Shown piece by piece: positions 1 to 8,607 of a stretch of 39,883 nucleotides of DNA. The notes under the pieces were generated by a model. The model saw nothing but the letters and a program-made list of their open reading frames with translations, was not told the origin of the DNA and made no database searches. The position numbers and the translations under genes are program-made. This DNA comes from CAZVRZ01 sp964629965 (GTDB lineage: Bacteria; Chloroflexota; Anaerolineae; Anaerolineales; UBA4823): NCBI GenBank assembly GCA_964629965.1, contig CAZVRZ010000032.1:1-39883 (forward strand). Reading direction: 5' to 3'. How positions within the stretch are numbered: position 1 is the first letter of the stretch; the number at the start of each line of letters is the position of its first letter.

Positions 1-23
1 ACAGTTTTCTCTCCAATAAGCAA

Positions 24-1421
24 ATGATTGACCTGATAAAGAAGAATATTATTTCGCCTAAATTCATCTTTATATGCACCATCATGGCCAGTATTATCTT
101 ACAACTCGCCCGATTAAATTTTGTTTCTCTTTGGTCGGATGAGTATGGAGGAACACTGCGGTCTATCGGCCAACCATGGCCTGTGCTTCTGCTTGGCTCC
201 TATCCTTATGAACAGAATCCTCCCTTTTACTTCTTATTTATGAAAGCATGGACATCACTATTCGGAGTTACTGAAATAGGGATGCGCGTGGTTTCAATAT
301 TTTTCGCAACAGGCAGCCTGATCCTAATCTACCTGATCGCTAAGGGGTGGGGAGATTGGTGCGCAGGACTAGGTTCACTTCTATTTGCATCAACGAATTC
401 TTTGTTCCTATTCCATGCCACTGGTATTCGCATGTATTCTTTATTGCTCTTCACCAGTCTTCTGGCTCTCTGGGCTTTTTTCAAATACTTCAACAGTAGT
501 TCTCACATGTACTTATGGCTGACAATAATGGGAATATCGATGATCATCGGTTTCTATACGCATTACTTCGGTATTATCCTACCGGGGTTGATCATCATAC
601 TTAGCCTTTTTCTTAAGCCCAACAACCATAAACGTTTCCCGATTTACCTCACGATTGCATTCTGCTTGCTCTTTTACCTTCCGTGGATGCTTGCCATCTT
701 CCCCAAACAAATAAACAGGAATTTAGTGCCATTTGAAAACCCCACAGCGACTATCATCCTGGCGATGTTCTCAGGCAACGGCCTTTTTACATTTGATCTT
801 GGGAATACAAATCAAGTATTAGGCATTCTCTCTTTTATTTTTGGAACTACAGCCCTGATAATGAGAAGCAAAAAACAGCTGGTTGCTTCTATTGTCACCA
901 TCATTGCTTTTGCCGCAGTGGCAATTCTTTTTCTAAGCAGAATATCCGCCATAAACATTGGACCTCGACACATAATTATTATTTATGGAATCGCCTGGGG
1001 AGTGATGTCGCAAGCACTTGTTCAAAGCCGCTCAAAGATAATCCGCATCATGGGAATCATAACCCTTCTCGGCATAACAGCTTCGTGTGTATCAGCCATT
1101 GACAAAACCATCCAAGAAGATTACCCCCTGCCCAACTGGAGAAAAGTAGCTGAGTTCGTCAATAATAATTACACCAACGATAGAATTGTGATCCCCAGCT
1201 GGGACTCAGCTCCCACGGCATTTTATTTAAGCAGAGAATACATAACCCTGAACTCTTTTGAACAAGAACTACAAAGCTCAGCGGAAAGAAATAGCTACCT
1301 GATCATAGAGTCTGAGTACAGCCCAACACTGAATCTCTTGGGGCAAACCTCGGTGGTTTATGAAGACACAAAAAATAATGTGAGACTTATCCACTATATT
1401 CCCAGACCAGAAGATCCTTGA
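24..1421 (+). CDS. GT-C membrane glycosyltransferase (PMT/ArnT-like)
   Basis: A 465-residue polytopic protein, probably a glycosyltransferase that moves a sugar from a polyprenyl-phosphate donor on the outer face of the membrane. Residue 1-30 holds the first membrane segment. It is followed by the loop motif LWSDEYGG, the acidic motif expected in the first extracytoplasmic loop of GT39/GT83-type enzymes. About ten hydrophobic segments follow, and then a soluble C-terminal part beginning NWRKVAEFV, a pattern common in bacterial PMT_2 proteins. The start is close to the window edge, so its upstream context is not visible. It converges on the lipoprotein gene at 1521. Acceptor and sugar cannot be predicted. 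The family call is fairly secure. Confidence 0.8.
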   Translation: MIDLIKKNIISPKFIFICTIMASIILQLARLNFVSLWSDEYGGTLRSIGQPWPVLLLGSYPYEQNPPFYFLFMKAWTSLFGVTEIGMRVVSIFFATGSLILIYLIAKGWGDWCAGLGSLLFASTNSLFLFHATGIRMYSLLLFTSLLALWAFFKYFNSSSHMYLWLTIMGISMIIGFYTHYFGIILPGLIIILSLFLKPNNHKRFPIYLTIAFCLLFYLPWMLAIFPKQINRNLVPFENPTATIILAMFSGNGLFTFDLGNTNQVLGILSFIFGTTALIMRSKKQLVASIVTIIAFAAVAILFLSRISAINIGPRHIIIIYGIAWGVMSQALVQSRSKIIRIMGIITLLGITASCVSAIDKTIQEDYPLPNWRKVAEFVNNNYTNDRIVIPSWDSAPTAFYLSREYITLNSFEQELQSSAERNSYLIIESEYSPTLNLLGQTSVVYEDTKNNVRLIHYIPRPEDP

Positions 1422-1449
1422 CACTCCTTGCCTGATAGAGATACTCTTT

Positions 1450-1521
1450 ATGTCAATTCGGATTAGTGAAAAAAGTGGCTCTAGGGTTGTGCCCAAAATC
1501 CACTTCCGCCCGAATTGACAT
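1450..1521. terminator. Nested hairpin between convergent genes
   Basis: The 12-bp arms at 1450-1461 and 1510-1521 (ATGTCAATTCGG and its complement) enclose a second stem, AGTGG at 1474-1478 with CCACT at 1500-1504, plus a GGG/CCC pairing. The element lies between two convergent genes and overlaps the stop of the minus-strand one. A bidirectional terminator is the simplest reading. The loop is long and there is no clear T-run on either side, so it may instead be a small repeat element. Confidence 0.45.
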
Positions 1522-2159
1522 TATTTATATTCACTAAATGGATCGCTTGCCGCTTCTTTTGTCACTGCATCCAAGTTGTAAAGTGGATCGGAATAATCCT
1601 TATCCGAGAAAATACTCCAAACGGGGTTGGGAGTATTTTGAAGATATATTAAACGGAAATCCAACTTGACATCGGGATTGTCTGCCAGGTATTTATCACC
1701 ACCGTTGTTGAGATATTGGCGAAGAGCCTCATCGCTATCGATCAAACCATCCAATTTTATTACCTGCATTACATAGGGCAATTCTTCTATCAACAATGGC
1801 TGGGCCTCTGTTCTCCCATATATAGTTCCTTCATCTATGGCAACAAAAAACTCCAAAGGACTATCAGGTAATTTGAACATATAAAACCACTCTCGACCCA
1901 CACCGCCCCCCACGCCAAGATTTAACCGCATCTGTCCTGTTGGAGCAATCTGAACCAATTCGGCCTTCGGATTCCACCGAAGTGCATCCTCTAAAGCCCG
2001 AGGATAATCAGCAAAGGCCGTATGAGAATGTAAATCAAATTTGCCATGAGGATTCTCAACCGGATTCGAAGGTGCATCCGTTGTAATGCTTTGACGTTGG
2101 CAAGCTGCAATCATAAAAATCCCTATAAACAGGGTTAACATCAGATGTCGAAGATTCAT
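1521..2159 (-). CDS. Putative lipoprotein, unknown function
   Basis: A protein of 212 residues from the ATG at 2159, chosen because a GGGAG motif lies 10 bases upstream. The GTG 30 bases further up has no usable ribosome site. The N-terminus is a lipoprotein signal: a short basic stretch, a hydrophobic core, and the lipobox IAAC with Cys20. After the lipidated Cys comes a polar linker and a globular domain with HGKFDLHSHTAF and a Gly-rich GVGGGVGREW stretch. I recognise no family. It is presumably anchored on the outer face of the membrane. It sits downstream of the repeat protein at 2295-3668, separated by a hairpin. Confidence 0.7.
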   Translation of the reverse strand: MNLRHLMLTLFIGIFMIAACQRQSITTDAPSNPVENPHGKFDLHSHTAFADYPRALEDALRWNPKAELVQIAPTGQMRLNLGVGGGVGREWFYMFKLPDSPLEFFVAIDEGTIYGRTEAQPLLIEELPYVMQVIKLDGLIDSDEALRQYLNNGGDKYLADNPDVKLDFRLIYLQNTPNPVWSIFSDKDYSDPLYNLDAVTKEAASDPFSEYK

Positions 2160-2224
2160 AACTAGAAAACTCCCTCTGGCTATAAACACCCTTCAGAACA
2201 ACGCAAGGATTTGTGTATTACAGT

Positions 2225-2258
2225 AGAGAAGCTCCCTGTTTACACAGGAAGCTTCTCT
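2225..2258 (-). terminator. Hairpin terminator after the repeat protein
   Basis: The arms 2225-2238 and 2245-2258 pair over 14 positions with one G-T type mismatch around a 6-base loop. It lies about 37 bases past the stop of the secreted repeat protein. The T-tract is weak, so termination is inferred from position and stem strength. Confidence 0.5.
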
Positions 2259-2294
2259 TATAAAGCAAACTAAATCAACTGGATCGTTTACAAA

Positions 2295-3668
2295 CTAGGG
2301 TTGAGGTACGCAAGTATATGCCAGGAGCCAGTCGCCTGCACCAGATGGAGAATAGTTGTTCTCTTGAACAACAGCCACAATGGGTTGTCCATCCAGACTC
2401 TCGATAACTGCCGAAACTGAAGAAACGTCAGGCAAAACCGTACCGGAGCCAGTATTTTCGACAATATTGATCGTACCATTTGCAGGAACATCATTAAAGG
2501 TTTTGGTTTGTCCAGTAGCATAAGTGATCTTAATATCTGATGCGATTGTTCCAACGTTCTGGACAGTCTCTGCGCTAAACCAACCATAGAATTTCTGCAT
2601 AGTGACAGGGCAACCAACTTTAGTGATTGCTGAAGCAGGCCCATTATAAGAAGCCAGCGAAGCGCTGCTGCGCACACTAACCAACACCACCACATCCATA
2701 GAATTGGTGGATTCTACTTTTGCCGAAAAAACGCCATTTGTATTGCCAGAAGGCAGTGCGGCATTGTTTGGCTGGAAATATTCTTTCGCCTGATTGGGTT
2801 TAAGAGTGACGTTTTCAATTACACCATTCGAATAGGTTACCTTGACAGTTGCATCTGCAGTATCGATATTCTGTACAGTCAGGGCACTGTTGAAGCCATA
2901 ATAGCTCTTATAAAGAGCAGGTGTGTAAACCGTTGCCGATCCACCTACATACCCGTTATAGTCAGAATAAAACCCGCTTGCAGCGCTAGACCACACGTTA
3001 CCAATACCAGCCAATTTGGTGGTAGAAGTAACCTTGGCAGAAATCAAACCAGTAGTGTTCCCGCTCGGCACGCCCGCTAAATCTTGCATGGCAAAGACAC
3101 GGCTGGAATTGCCAGGGATGGTAGCTCCAGTAACATCGGCACCAGCGATTTTGCTTCCTGTGGCCTGGCTATAGAACTCAATCGTTACAGTGGCGGCAGT
3201 AGCTTCGGTATTCTGTAATACAATCTCAGAATAATATTCGTAATAGTTTTTATAAAGTCCAGGGAAGAACAAAATGGTTCCAATTTGATCGGATTGGAAA
3301 CCCATATATGCGCCCGATGTGTACGGAGCGCTAGAGGCCAGGTTAGTTACAACCTGCAATGGCTGGTTGCTGGAGACAACTGCCGAGAACTGGCCACTCC
3401 CCAAACTTGTAACCTGGGTTGGGAGATAATAAGAGCGCGAACCCTTTGCCGGTATATTGGGTGTCACATTGAATGTGTAAGTATTGACTCCATCTTTATT
3501 GTAGAACAAGATGCTAACCTGCGCCTCGCCATCACCGGTGTTTTGGATATTAATCGAGCTCACCCAGGTACCTGGAGCCTTCGTCAAATCGGTCTGAGCA
3601 AAAGCTGGAACAGCAGATGCCAGGCTCAACACAATGATTAACACAATAGTAAAGAATCTCTTTTTCAT
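2295..3668 (-). CDS. Secreted protein with four ~100-residue beta repeats
   Basis: A protein of 457 residues with a classical Sec signal peptide (MKKRFFTIVL...) and a likely cleavage after AFA at about residue 24. The rest consists of four degenerate repeats at about residues 28-130, 131-245, 246-345 and 346-457. Each opens with a strand of the type VQN(I/T/V)xxxxAxVxxxY, for example ALTVQNIDTADATVKVTY and AETVQNVGTIASDIKITY. Repeats 2 to 4 carry a preceding aromatic cluster such as LYKNYYEYYS or LYKSYYGFNS. The design suggests tandem Ig-like beta sandwiches on the cell surface. The start has an excellent AAGGAG site 7 bases upstream. No catalytic residues, LPXTG or SLH motif are visible. Adhesion or a surface-layer role is only a guess. 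Confidence 0.75.
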   Translation of the reverse strand: MKKRFFTIVLIIVLSLASAVPAFAQTDLTKAPGTWVSSINIQNTGDGEAQVSILFYNKDGVNTYTFNVTPNIPAKGSRSYYLPTQVTSLGSGQFSAVVSSNQPLQVVTNLASSAPYTSGAYMGFQSDQIGTILFFPGLYKNYYEYYSEIVLQNTEATAATVTIEFYSQATGSKIAGADVTGATIPGNSSRVFAMQDLAGVPSGNTTGLISAKVTSTTKLAGIGNVWSSAASGFYSDYNGYVGGSATVYTPALYKSYYGFNSALTVQNIDTADATVKVTYSNGVIENVTLKPNQAKEYFQPNNAALPSGNTNGVFSAKVESTNSMDVVVLVSVRSSASLASYNGPASAITKVGCPVTMQKFYGWFSAETVQNVGTIASDIKITYATGQTKTFNDVPANGTINIVENTGSGTVLPDVSSVSAVIESLDGQPIVAVVQENNYSPSGAGDWLLAYTCVPQP

Positions 3669-3703
3669 AACCTATCTCCTTTTTCTCGTAGATTGATATA
3701 TAG

Positions 3704-3720
3704 AAACTAATTGTTAGTTT
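3704..3720 (-). promoter_or_regulatory. Palindromic candidate operator upstream of the repeat protein
   Basis: A perfect 7-bp inverted repeat, AAACTAA-TTG-TTAGTTT, sits 36 bases upstream of the repeat-protein start and just upstream of a TATATA that could serve as its -10 box (3696-3701). Position and symmetry suit a dimeric regulator. No such regulator is encoded beside it. Confidence 0.4.
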
Positions 3721-3782
3721 ACTATCATTTGTCTCCAGAAGCTATAACACTTATGGGTTATTCGAGGATAAATTCGTGGTTT

Positions 3783-4529
3783 TTACTTTTCTCTAAATTT
3801 CTCATCCATCTCCATGATCTCCTGGTATGTACCTAAATCGATATATATACCGTTATGAACATGAATTCCACGGATGCAGAGGCCATCCTGTACAGCATGG
3901 TTCAGAATATGGGCAAAATCTCGTATGTCTTGTTGAATCAGATCATGAATGTACTCGGTAAATACTGGTCGCCAAATCATGCATCCCCACATATGGGTCA
4001 AATCAGTCTGCGCAGGCTTGTCAACGATCTCGAGCACGCGACCATAGTTATCCGCCCGAACCATACCAAATTTTTGAGGTTGGGATGTTGAAAAAAGCAA
4101 TAAAATCACCTGGTCTTCTGGCGTTAACGCTTCATACCCTATTCTAAAGATATCAACTGGTTTTATGATCGTATCCGCCATACCAAAGAAAACCATTTTT
4201 TCCTTCGTAAGGTGATATGCCGAATCGAGCGCATGGGCCAATCCCGGCGAGGACGAATCCTTATCATCTCGCGGAGATTCTTGTACTACATAACTGATAT
4301 TCGTGCCGAAACGATGACCGTTGCCAAAATATCCCATTAATTGATGTTTTGTTTCATTGACTACAAAAACAATATGTTTTAAACCCAACTGAACCATATT
4401 ATCGAGGACAAATTGAGAGACCGGTTTGTAATGGTTATCTCGTATCACTGGATACAATTCTTTGGGATAAGGTAATCCTAACCTCAACCCTTTTCCAGCC
4501 GCGGGTATTAATCCAATCAAATTCTCCAT
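3783..4529 (-). CDS. Sugar-1-phosphate nucleotidyltransferase
   Basis: Last gene of the glycan operon; 248 residues from the ATG at 4529, which has GAGG about 5 bases upstream. A GTG two codons earlier is also possible. It belongs to the RmlA/GalU-like fold, which makes NDP-sugars from NTP and a sugar 1-phosphate. The N-terminal signature is PAAGKGLRLG, followed by the Lys-bearing KELYPV. The metal-binding acidic residue is in FFGMADTIIKP, and the C-terminal IYIDLGTYQEI matches the usual end of the domain. There is no hexapeptide-repeat extension. It probably supplies an activated hexose for the glycosyltransferases upstream; which sugar cannot be read from the sequence. Confidence 0.82.
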   Translation of the reverse strand: MENLIGLIPAAGKGLRLGLPYPKELYPVIRDNHYKPVSQFVLDNMVQLGLKHIVFVVNETKHQLMGYFGNGHRFGTNISYVVQESPRDDKDSSSPGLAHALDSAYHLTKEKMVFFGMADTIIKPVDIFRIGYEALTPEDQVILLLFSTSQPQKFGMVRADNYGRVLEIVDKPAQTDLTHMWGCMIWRPVFTEYIHDLIQQDIRDFAHILNHAVQDGLCIRGIHVHNGIYIDLGTYQEIMEMDEKFREK

Positions 4530-4573
4530 GACCACCTCATTTTTCCCACAAGATAGGGAATTCGAAATCTAAG

Positions 4574-5554
4574 CTAAACAATCTGTCGCCTCTTTTTATC
4601 AACAATCTTAACAACTTGAAGTGCGGCAATGGTGATAAGTGCCCAAAAAATTCCTGCCAGTGTCATCACCAAACGGGTTATAACAGTAACTAGCAAAGCA
4701 ATGGGGACTCCAAGTACAGGACCTAAAAGAAACATCAATGTTAACTCACGAAAAATACCAATCCCCCCCAACGTATAAGCCCCAACGTAGGACACCAGAT
4801 TCGACGCGATCCATATGCGCATTAAAACCGAGATATCTACAGGGATGTCGGGAATAACACTGCGCATGAGTAGCCAAAAGAAAGGCCCTGCCACCACCCA
4901 GGTGAGAAAGAATAGCCCCATCAACCCGGGCAAGTGTCTCTTGAATTGCTTGACGTGGTTGATTTCAATATCCAGTCTTGCGAATCCTCCTTCCAAGATA
5001 ATCAGCAAAATCCAGCCCGCCATTAGGGCCCCCAGAAAATATAACCAGGTCCATAATGTCTCCGCATTGATCAACAACAAACAATAAACCAGGCAGCCTG
5101 TGATAACATGTAAAATGGTTTCCAGTAGAGTGATACTCAATGCAGTACGTTTTCGCATCCCCGTCTGTCCATACAAATACACCCGGCTGACGAGGAACCA
5201 GGATGGAGTAGGTAGAAACTTATACAAAAAAGAATAAGCATAATAATAGGCATTTTGTGATAACTTATATTCACAATTGAAACTCTTTACCAATACATGC
5301 CAGGCAAACAATAACACGTAAAAATTTATGGCATACACTAACCACGCCAAGATAAAACTAGTAAGATCAAACTGAAAAGTTATCTCCCGGATAATCTTCC
5401 AATCTCGAACAAGATAATACCCTATATATACCAATCCGAATAATAATATTCCCCCAGTAATCAGGAATTTTAACCAGGGCTTACTACTTAACAAGCTTTG
5501 CCAGCGTTTAAATAACTGATATAAACGGTGTAAAAAATCACTCTGTCTTGCCAT
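4574..5554 (-). CDS. Flippase-like membrane protein (LPG_synthase_TM / AglD-YbhN type)
   Basis: An integral membrane protein of about 326 residues with roughly eight hydrophobic segments. It resembles the lysylphosphatidylglycerol-synthase transmembrane domain family, which is often found in glycan clusters. Supporting sequence includes the N-terminal KFLITGGILLFGLVYIGYYL segment, KFLPTPSWFLVSRVYLYG in the middle, and SYVGAYTLGGIGIFRELTL near the C-terminus, where such proteins carry the conserved GGxGxRE-like motif. The start is either ATG at 5554 or GTG at 5563; both lie inside the preceding methyltransferase gene, which indicates translational coupling. A role in lipid-linked sugar transport or as an accessory glycosyltransferase subunit is inferred from context. 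Confidence 0.75.
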   Translation of the reverse strand: MARQSDFLHRLYQLFKRWQSLLSSKPWLKFLITGGILLFGLVYIGYYLVRDWKIIREITFQFDLTSFILAWLVYAINFYVLLFAWHVLVKSFNCEYKLSQNAYYYAYSFLYKFLPTPSWFLVSRVYLYGQTGMRKRTALSITLLETILHVITGCLVYCLLLINAETLWTWLYFLGALMAGWILLIILEGGFARLDIEINHVKQFKRHLPGLMGLFFLTWVVAGPFFWLLMRSVIPDIPVDISVLMRIWIASNLVSYVGAYTLGGIGIFRELTLMFLLGPVLGVPIALLVTVITRLVMTLAGIFWALITIAALQVVKIVDKKRRQIV

Positions 5555-6479
5555 TTTTCTCACAAAAATCTGTTGGGGCTGTTGATAGATTAAACCGATC
5601 CATCAAGAAAAAGACTGGCGCCATGAGAACGCGGCACAGGAGGCTAAACAAAATCTTCTCTATCAATCCTCGCAGATTATCAGGCATGGGCAGAGATCGC
5701 AGCCAAAATCGCATGCTAGACATACTGGCCGCATGGCTTCCATAAATACTTCGAGTATTCAATATACCAAATCCGGCCGTTTGAAGCATATCGCGCAGCG
5801 TTTTTCGCGAAAACACAACATAGTGCCTGGGCAGTTCAAAACCGATCCAATAAGGCCCAAACAACCTTGCATCCCAACTATCGAGGCTGGGTGTGTTGAA
5901 AACCAATAACCCCTTTGGTTTTAACAAACGATGAATAAATTTCAACGTACTTAGAGGATCAGGCAGATGCTCGATCACATTCCACATTGTAATTACATCA
6001 AAGAATCCATCGGGGTAATTAGCTTGTTCGAGTGCCCCAGTTTGTACGTTTAACCCAGCCTGTGTGCGCGCATACTCGCTGGCGCCCAAGCTGGGTTCCA
6101 CACCAAAAACATCCCAACGAGTAAGGTCACGCATTGCCAATAAAAATTCACCCTTTGCGCATCCGATATCCAACAGCTTTCCTGCTTCACGGTGTTGCGT
6201 AACTGCTAAAACCCTCTTCCTCAGGCCATAAGTTCGCCCAAATTGTGTTACACCAGACGAACTATGTTGAGCCGGTTCAATATACTGATCATAATTGTCA
6301 GGGTACAGTGAAGAAAAACTTTCCTGAGTTGGTCGCGGATTCAAATAAACCAATCCACATACATTGCACCGCACCAAACGAAAATCTCCTGGTAGAGATG
6401 TATTTAAATCTCTTCGAACCAAAAAAATGGTAAAATCATCTGCCTTGCACAATGGACAAGGCACGACTTCCATGTTCAT
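5538..6479 (-). CDS. Class I SAM-dependent methyltransferase with N-terminal zinc-ribbon-like motif
   Basis: A protein of 313 residues. The start at ATG 6479 is preferred because it forms an ATGA overlap with the upstream glycosyltransferase stop and has GAGG 7 bases upstream; a longer in-frame start exists at 6509. The first 35 residues carry CPLC and CNVCGLVYLNPRP, a zinc-knuckle pattern typical of Methyltransf_23-type enzymes in surface polysaccharide clusters. The SAM site is LLDIGCAKGEFLLAM, followed by VFGVEPS and the post-motif VITMWNVIEHLPDP. A C-terminal hydrophobic stretch near LLCRVLMAPVFFL may touch the membrane. It probably methylates a sugar or a lipid-linked glycan. The 3' end overlaps the flippase-like gene. 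Confidence 0.82.
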   Translation of the reverse strand: MNMEVVPCPLCKADDFTIFLVRRDLNTSLPGDFRLVRCNVCGLVYLNPRPTQESFSSLYPDNYDQYIEPAQHSSSGVTQFGRTYGLRKRVLAVTQHREAGKLLDIGCAKGEFLLAMRDLTRWDVFGVEPSLGASEYARTQAGLNVQTGALEQANYPDGFFDVITMWNVIEHLPDPLSTLKFIHRLLKPKGLLVFNTPSLDSWDARLFGPYWIGFELPRHYVVFSRKTLRDMLQTAGFGILNTRSIYGSHAASMSSMRFWLRSLPMPDNLRGLIEKILFSLLCRVLMAPVFFLMDRFNLSTAPTDFCEKNGKTE

Positions 6480-7360
6480 AATTGCGCCTCGGCGCGCCTT
6501 AAAGCCCATTCCGTTCTAACCCCTTGTAGGAACGGGGAAATGCGTTTAAATTTTGTTTTCACACTTTCTCGCAGAACAAACCAAAAAATAAACATCACAA
6601 GTTGAGCAAACGAAGCGTAAGTCATGTAATAACGAACCGTACTTCTGCCGTAATAATTCCACCACAAAGATTTCTTTTCTGTTTTTTGGGTACTTACAGA
6701 AACTTTATGCCACATCATGGCCGATGGGATAAAGTGGATTTTATAACCCGAATGACGAGCTCGGACACAATAATCCCAATCATCATTATAAAAAAAATAG
6801 CCTGTGTCAAAATAACCTACTTGTATTACCATTTTCGTACGTAGCAACAAAACACAACTGGGGGCAAACTCGATCTCACGAGCAACATCATATTTCAATG
6901 CATCGCGTGCATTAACCCCCATCATTTTCACTGTGGGAGGAAACCTTCTCCAGTATGCTCCGGTGCACCACAACCTGGATCGATCCTGGTAATAATGATA
7001 AATTTTTGGCATTCCAATGCCGATTTGCTCATTCTGATCCATGGCTGTGACTAAATTACGGATCATACTCGAATCAACAGAAATATCATTATTCGCGATC
7101 AGAATGTAATCAACCCCCTGCTGTACAGCATATTTCATTCCCAAATTGTATCCCCCACTTACACCTAAATTCTCTTTTGACTGGATGATTTCTACCTGGG
7201 GAAAATCTCGTTTCACTATCTCCAGGGTATTATCGGTAGATGCATTATCAACCAAAGCCAGTCGCAGATTAGGATAATCCGATTTCGCCATCGAATACAA
7301 GCATTCTACTGTATCATCAACATGATTCCATGCCAATACAACGATCATCACTGATTTCAT
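6476..7360 (-). CDS. Family 2 glycosyltransferase
   Basis: A protein of 294 residues from the ATG at 7360 (MKSVMIVVLAWNH), where the GT2 fold normally begins. TTG 7384 and ATG 7372 are weaker alternatives. Nucleotide-sugar binding is seen in LALVDNASTDNTL, the metal site in ILIANNDISVD, and the acceptor region in GYFDTGYFFYNDDWDYCVRA, whose ED/DD motif suits a GT-A inverting enzyme of the rhamnosyltransferase type. A C-terminal hydrophobic segment (LVMFIFWFVL) may anchor it to the membrane. It overlaps the methyltransferase gene by 4 bases and follows the GT4 pair, so it belongs to the same operon. Confidence 0.85.
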   Translation of the reverse strand: MKSVMIVVLAWNHVDDTVECLYSMAKSDYPNLRLALVDNASTDNTLEIVKRDFPQVEIIQSKENLGVSGGYNLGMKYAVQQGVDYILIANNDISVDSSMIRNLVTAMDQNEQIGIGMPKIYHYYQDRSRLWCTGAYWRRFPPTVKMMGVNARDALKYDVAREIEFAPSCVLLLRTKMVIQVGYFDTGYFFYNDDWDYCVRARHSGYKIHFIPSAMMWHKVSVSTQKTEKKSLWWNYYGRSTVRYYMTYASFAQLVMFIFWFVLRESVKTKFKRISPFLQGVRTEWALRRAEAQL

Positions 7361-7398
7361 TTCTTCTACCATACCAAAACACAACTCACTCGCCTAGA

Positions 7399-8607
7399 TC
7401 AACGAATATTCTTCTCATAAACCGCAGCCAGTTGCGGAGCAATCATATCCCAATAATAAGATTTCACCCGAACATACCCGCGCTCCCGAAGCAATTGCAT
7501 TAAGTCCATATCAGATAATACCTGACCAATTTTCTCCGCCAATGAGGCAGCATCTCCTGGTTTCGCAAGGATGCCTGCTGGCGGATCACCCAGCAAAAGC
7601 CGCCGGTCGCCAACATCACAAGAGACAAAGGGAACACCACACGCCCAACTTTCAAACATCTTAAGCGGGGCACGTCCTTGTGCTGCCCCGTTGTCATAAA
7701 CTGGATCAACACTCACATCTGCGACACGATAGTATAAATTCACTTGGCCAGGATCTACCCGACCTCGAAAAATTATATCCTGTTCTAATCCGTTCTGTTT
7801 AGCAATATCCGCCAAACGGTCCAAGTCAGAGCCGCCCCCCACGATCAATAACCGTGCTTTCGTAAATTGGCTTCTCACAAGCTTAAACGCTCGGATTAAC
7901 AGGTCAACTGGGTGGCTGGTTAAATTTAGGCTTCCAATGAAAGCTACCACCTGACAACCATCCAATCCTAATTGAGAACGCAGGTTAGCAACCTGGCCTT
8001 CAAGAGGAGGAATAAACCGCTTACGATCAACCCCATTTGGAATATAAACAATCTTTTCTTCTGGAATACCTGATGCAATTAATCGTTGACGCGAAAAAAA
8101 TGTATTCGTAGTTACATAGATTGCTTTTGAAGGAACATGTTGTTCGAAAAACGATACAATTCCACGCTGCCATTGATGGCGGAAATTACCAATATATGCT
8201 TCATAATCATCACAATCCACATATAACTGATAATGGTGCATTCTCTGAGCCAACATTCCCGCCAAACCATTCATAGGGTGGGGCTTACCCACATGGACGA
8301 TATCTACCGGTATTGTGAGAACGGCATGTAATAATCTCCAGGTTGCCTGGAGTGATATTTTGATAAGATCACCCGCCGAAAAGTATTTTTTAGTACTGCC
8401 GTGTTTTTGCACATGCATTTGCGATACATACCATATTTCTAAACCTTCACGGACAAAACGTTTCGGCTTTAAAGATCCATAATCTGAATGTAAAGCAACA
8501 ACAGTCACCTGGTGGCCCAAGCTAACCATTTGAGTCGCAAGGGGCAAATATCGACCCAAACCGCTTGGACTTTCCAAATCTTGCGTTAGCAAATACAATA
8601 TCTTCAT
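7399..8607 (-). CDS. Family 4 glycosyltransferase (GT-B)
   Basis: A protein of 402 residues with the two-lobed GT-B architecture. The N-terminal lobe starts MKILYLLTQDLESPSGLGRYL, with a Gly-rich acceptor loop. The C-terminal lobe has YIPNGVDRKRF, the strand VVAFIGSLN, LLIVGGGSDL, and the donor site around KMFESWACGVPFVS, with the conserved Glu. This matches retaining GT4 enzymes that use NDP-sugars. The start overlaps the previous gene's stop by 4 bases (ATGA), which indicates coupling. Linkage specificity cannot be inferred. Confidence 0.87.
   Translation of the reverse strand: MKILYLLTQDLESPSGLGRYLPLATQMVSLGHQVTVVALHSDYGSLKPKRFVREGLEIWYVSQMHVQKHGSTKKYFSAGDLIKISLQATWRLLHAVLTIPVDIVHVGKPHPMNGLAGMLAQRMHHYQLYVDCDDYEAYIGNFRHQWQRGIVSFFEQHVPSKAIYVTTNTFFSRQRLIASGIPEEKIVYIPNGVDRKRFIPPLEGQVANLRSQLGLDGCQVVAFIGSLNLTSHPVDLLIRAFKLVRSQFTKARLLIVGGGSDLDRLADIAKQNGLEQDIIFRGRVDPGQVNLYYRVADVSVDPVYDNGAAQGRAPLKMFESWACGVPFVSCDVGDRRLLLGDPPAGILAKPGDAASLAEKIGQVLSDMDLMQLLRERGYVRVKSYYWDMIAPQLAAVYEKNIR

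Noticed and set aside
2288..2695. A 135-codon frame overlapping the secreted repeat protein
   Set aside because: It is a different frame on the same strand with low-complexity Leu-rich content, and it lies fully inside a gene with a signal peptide and conserved repeats.
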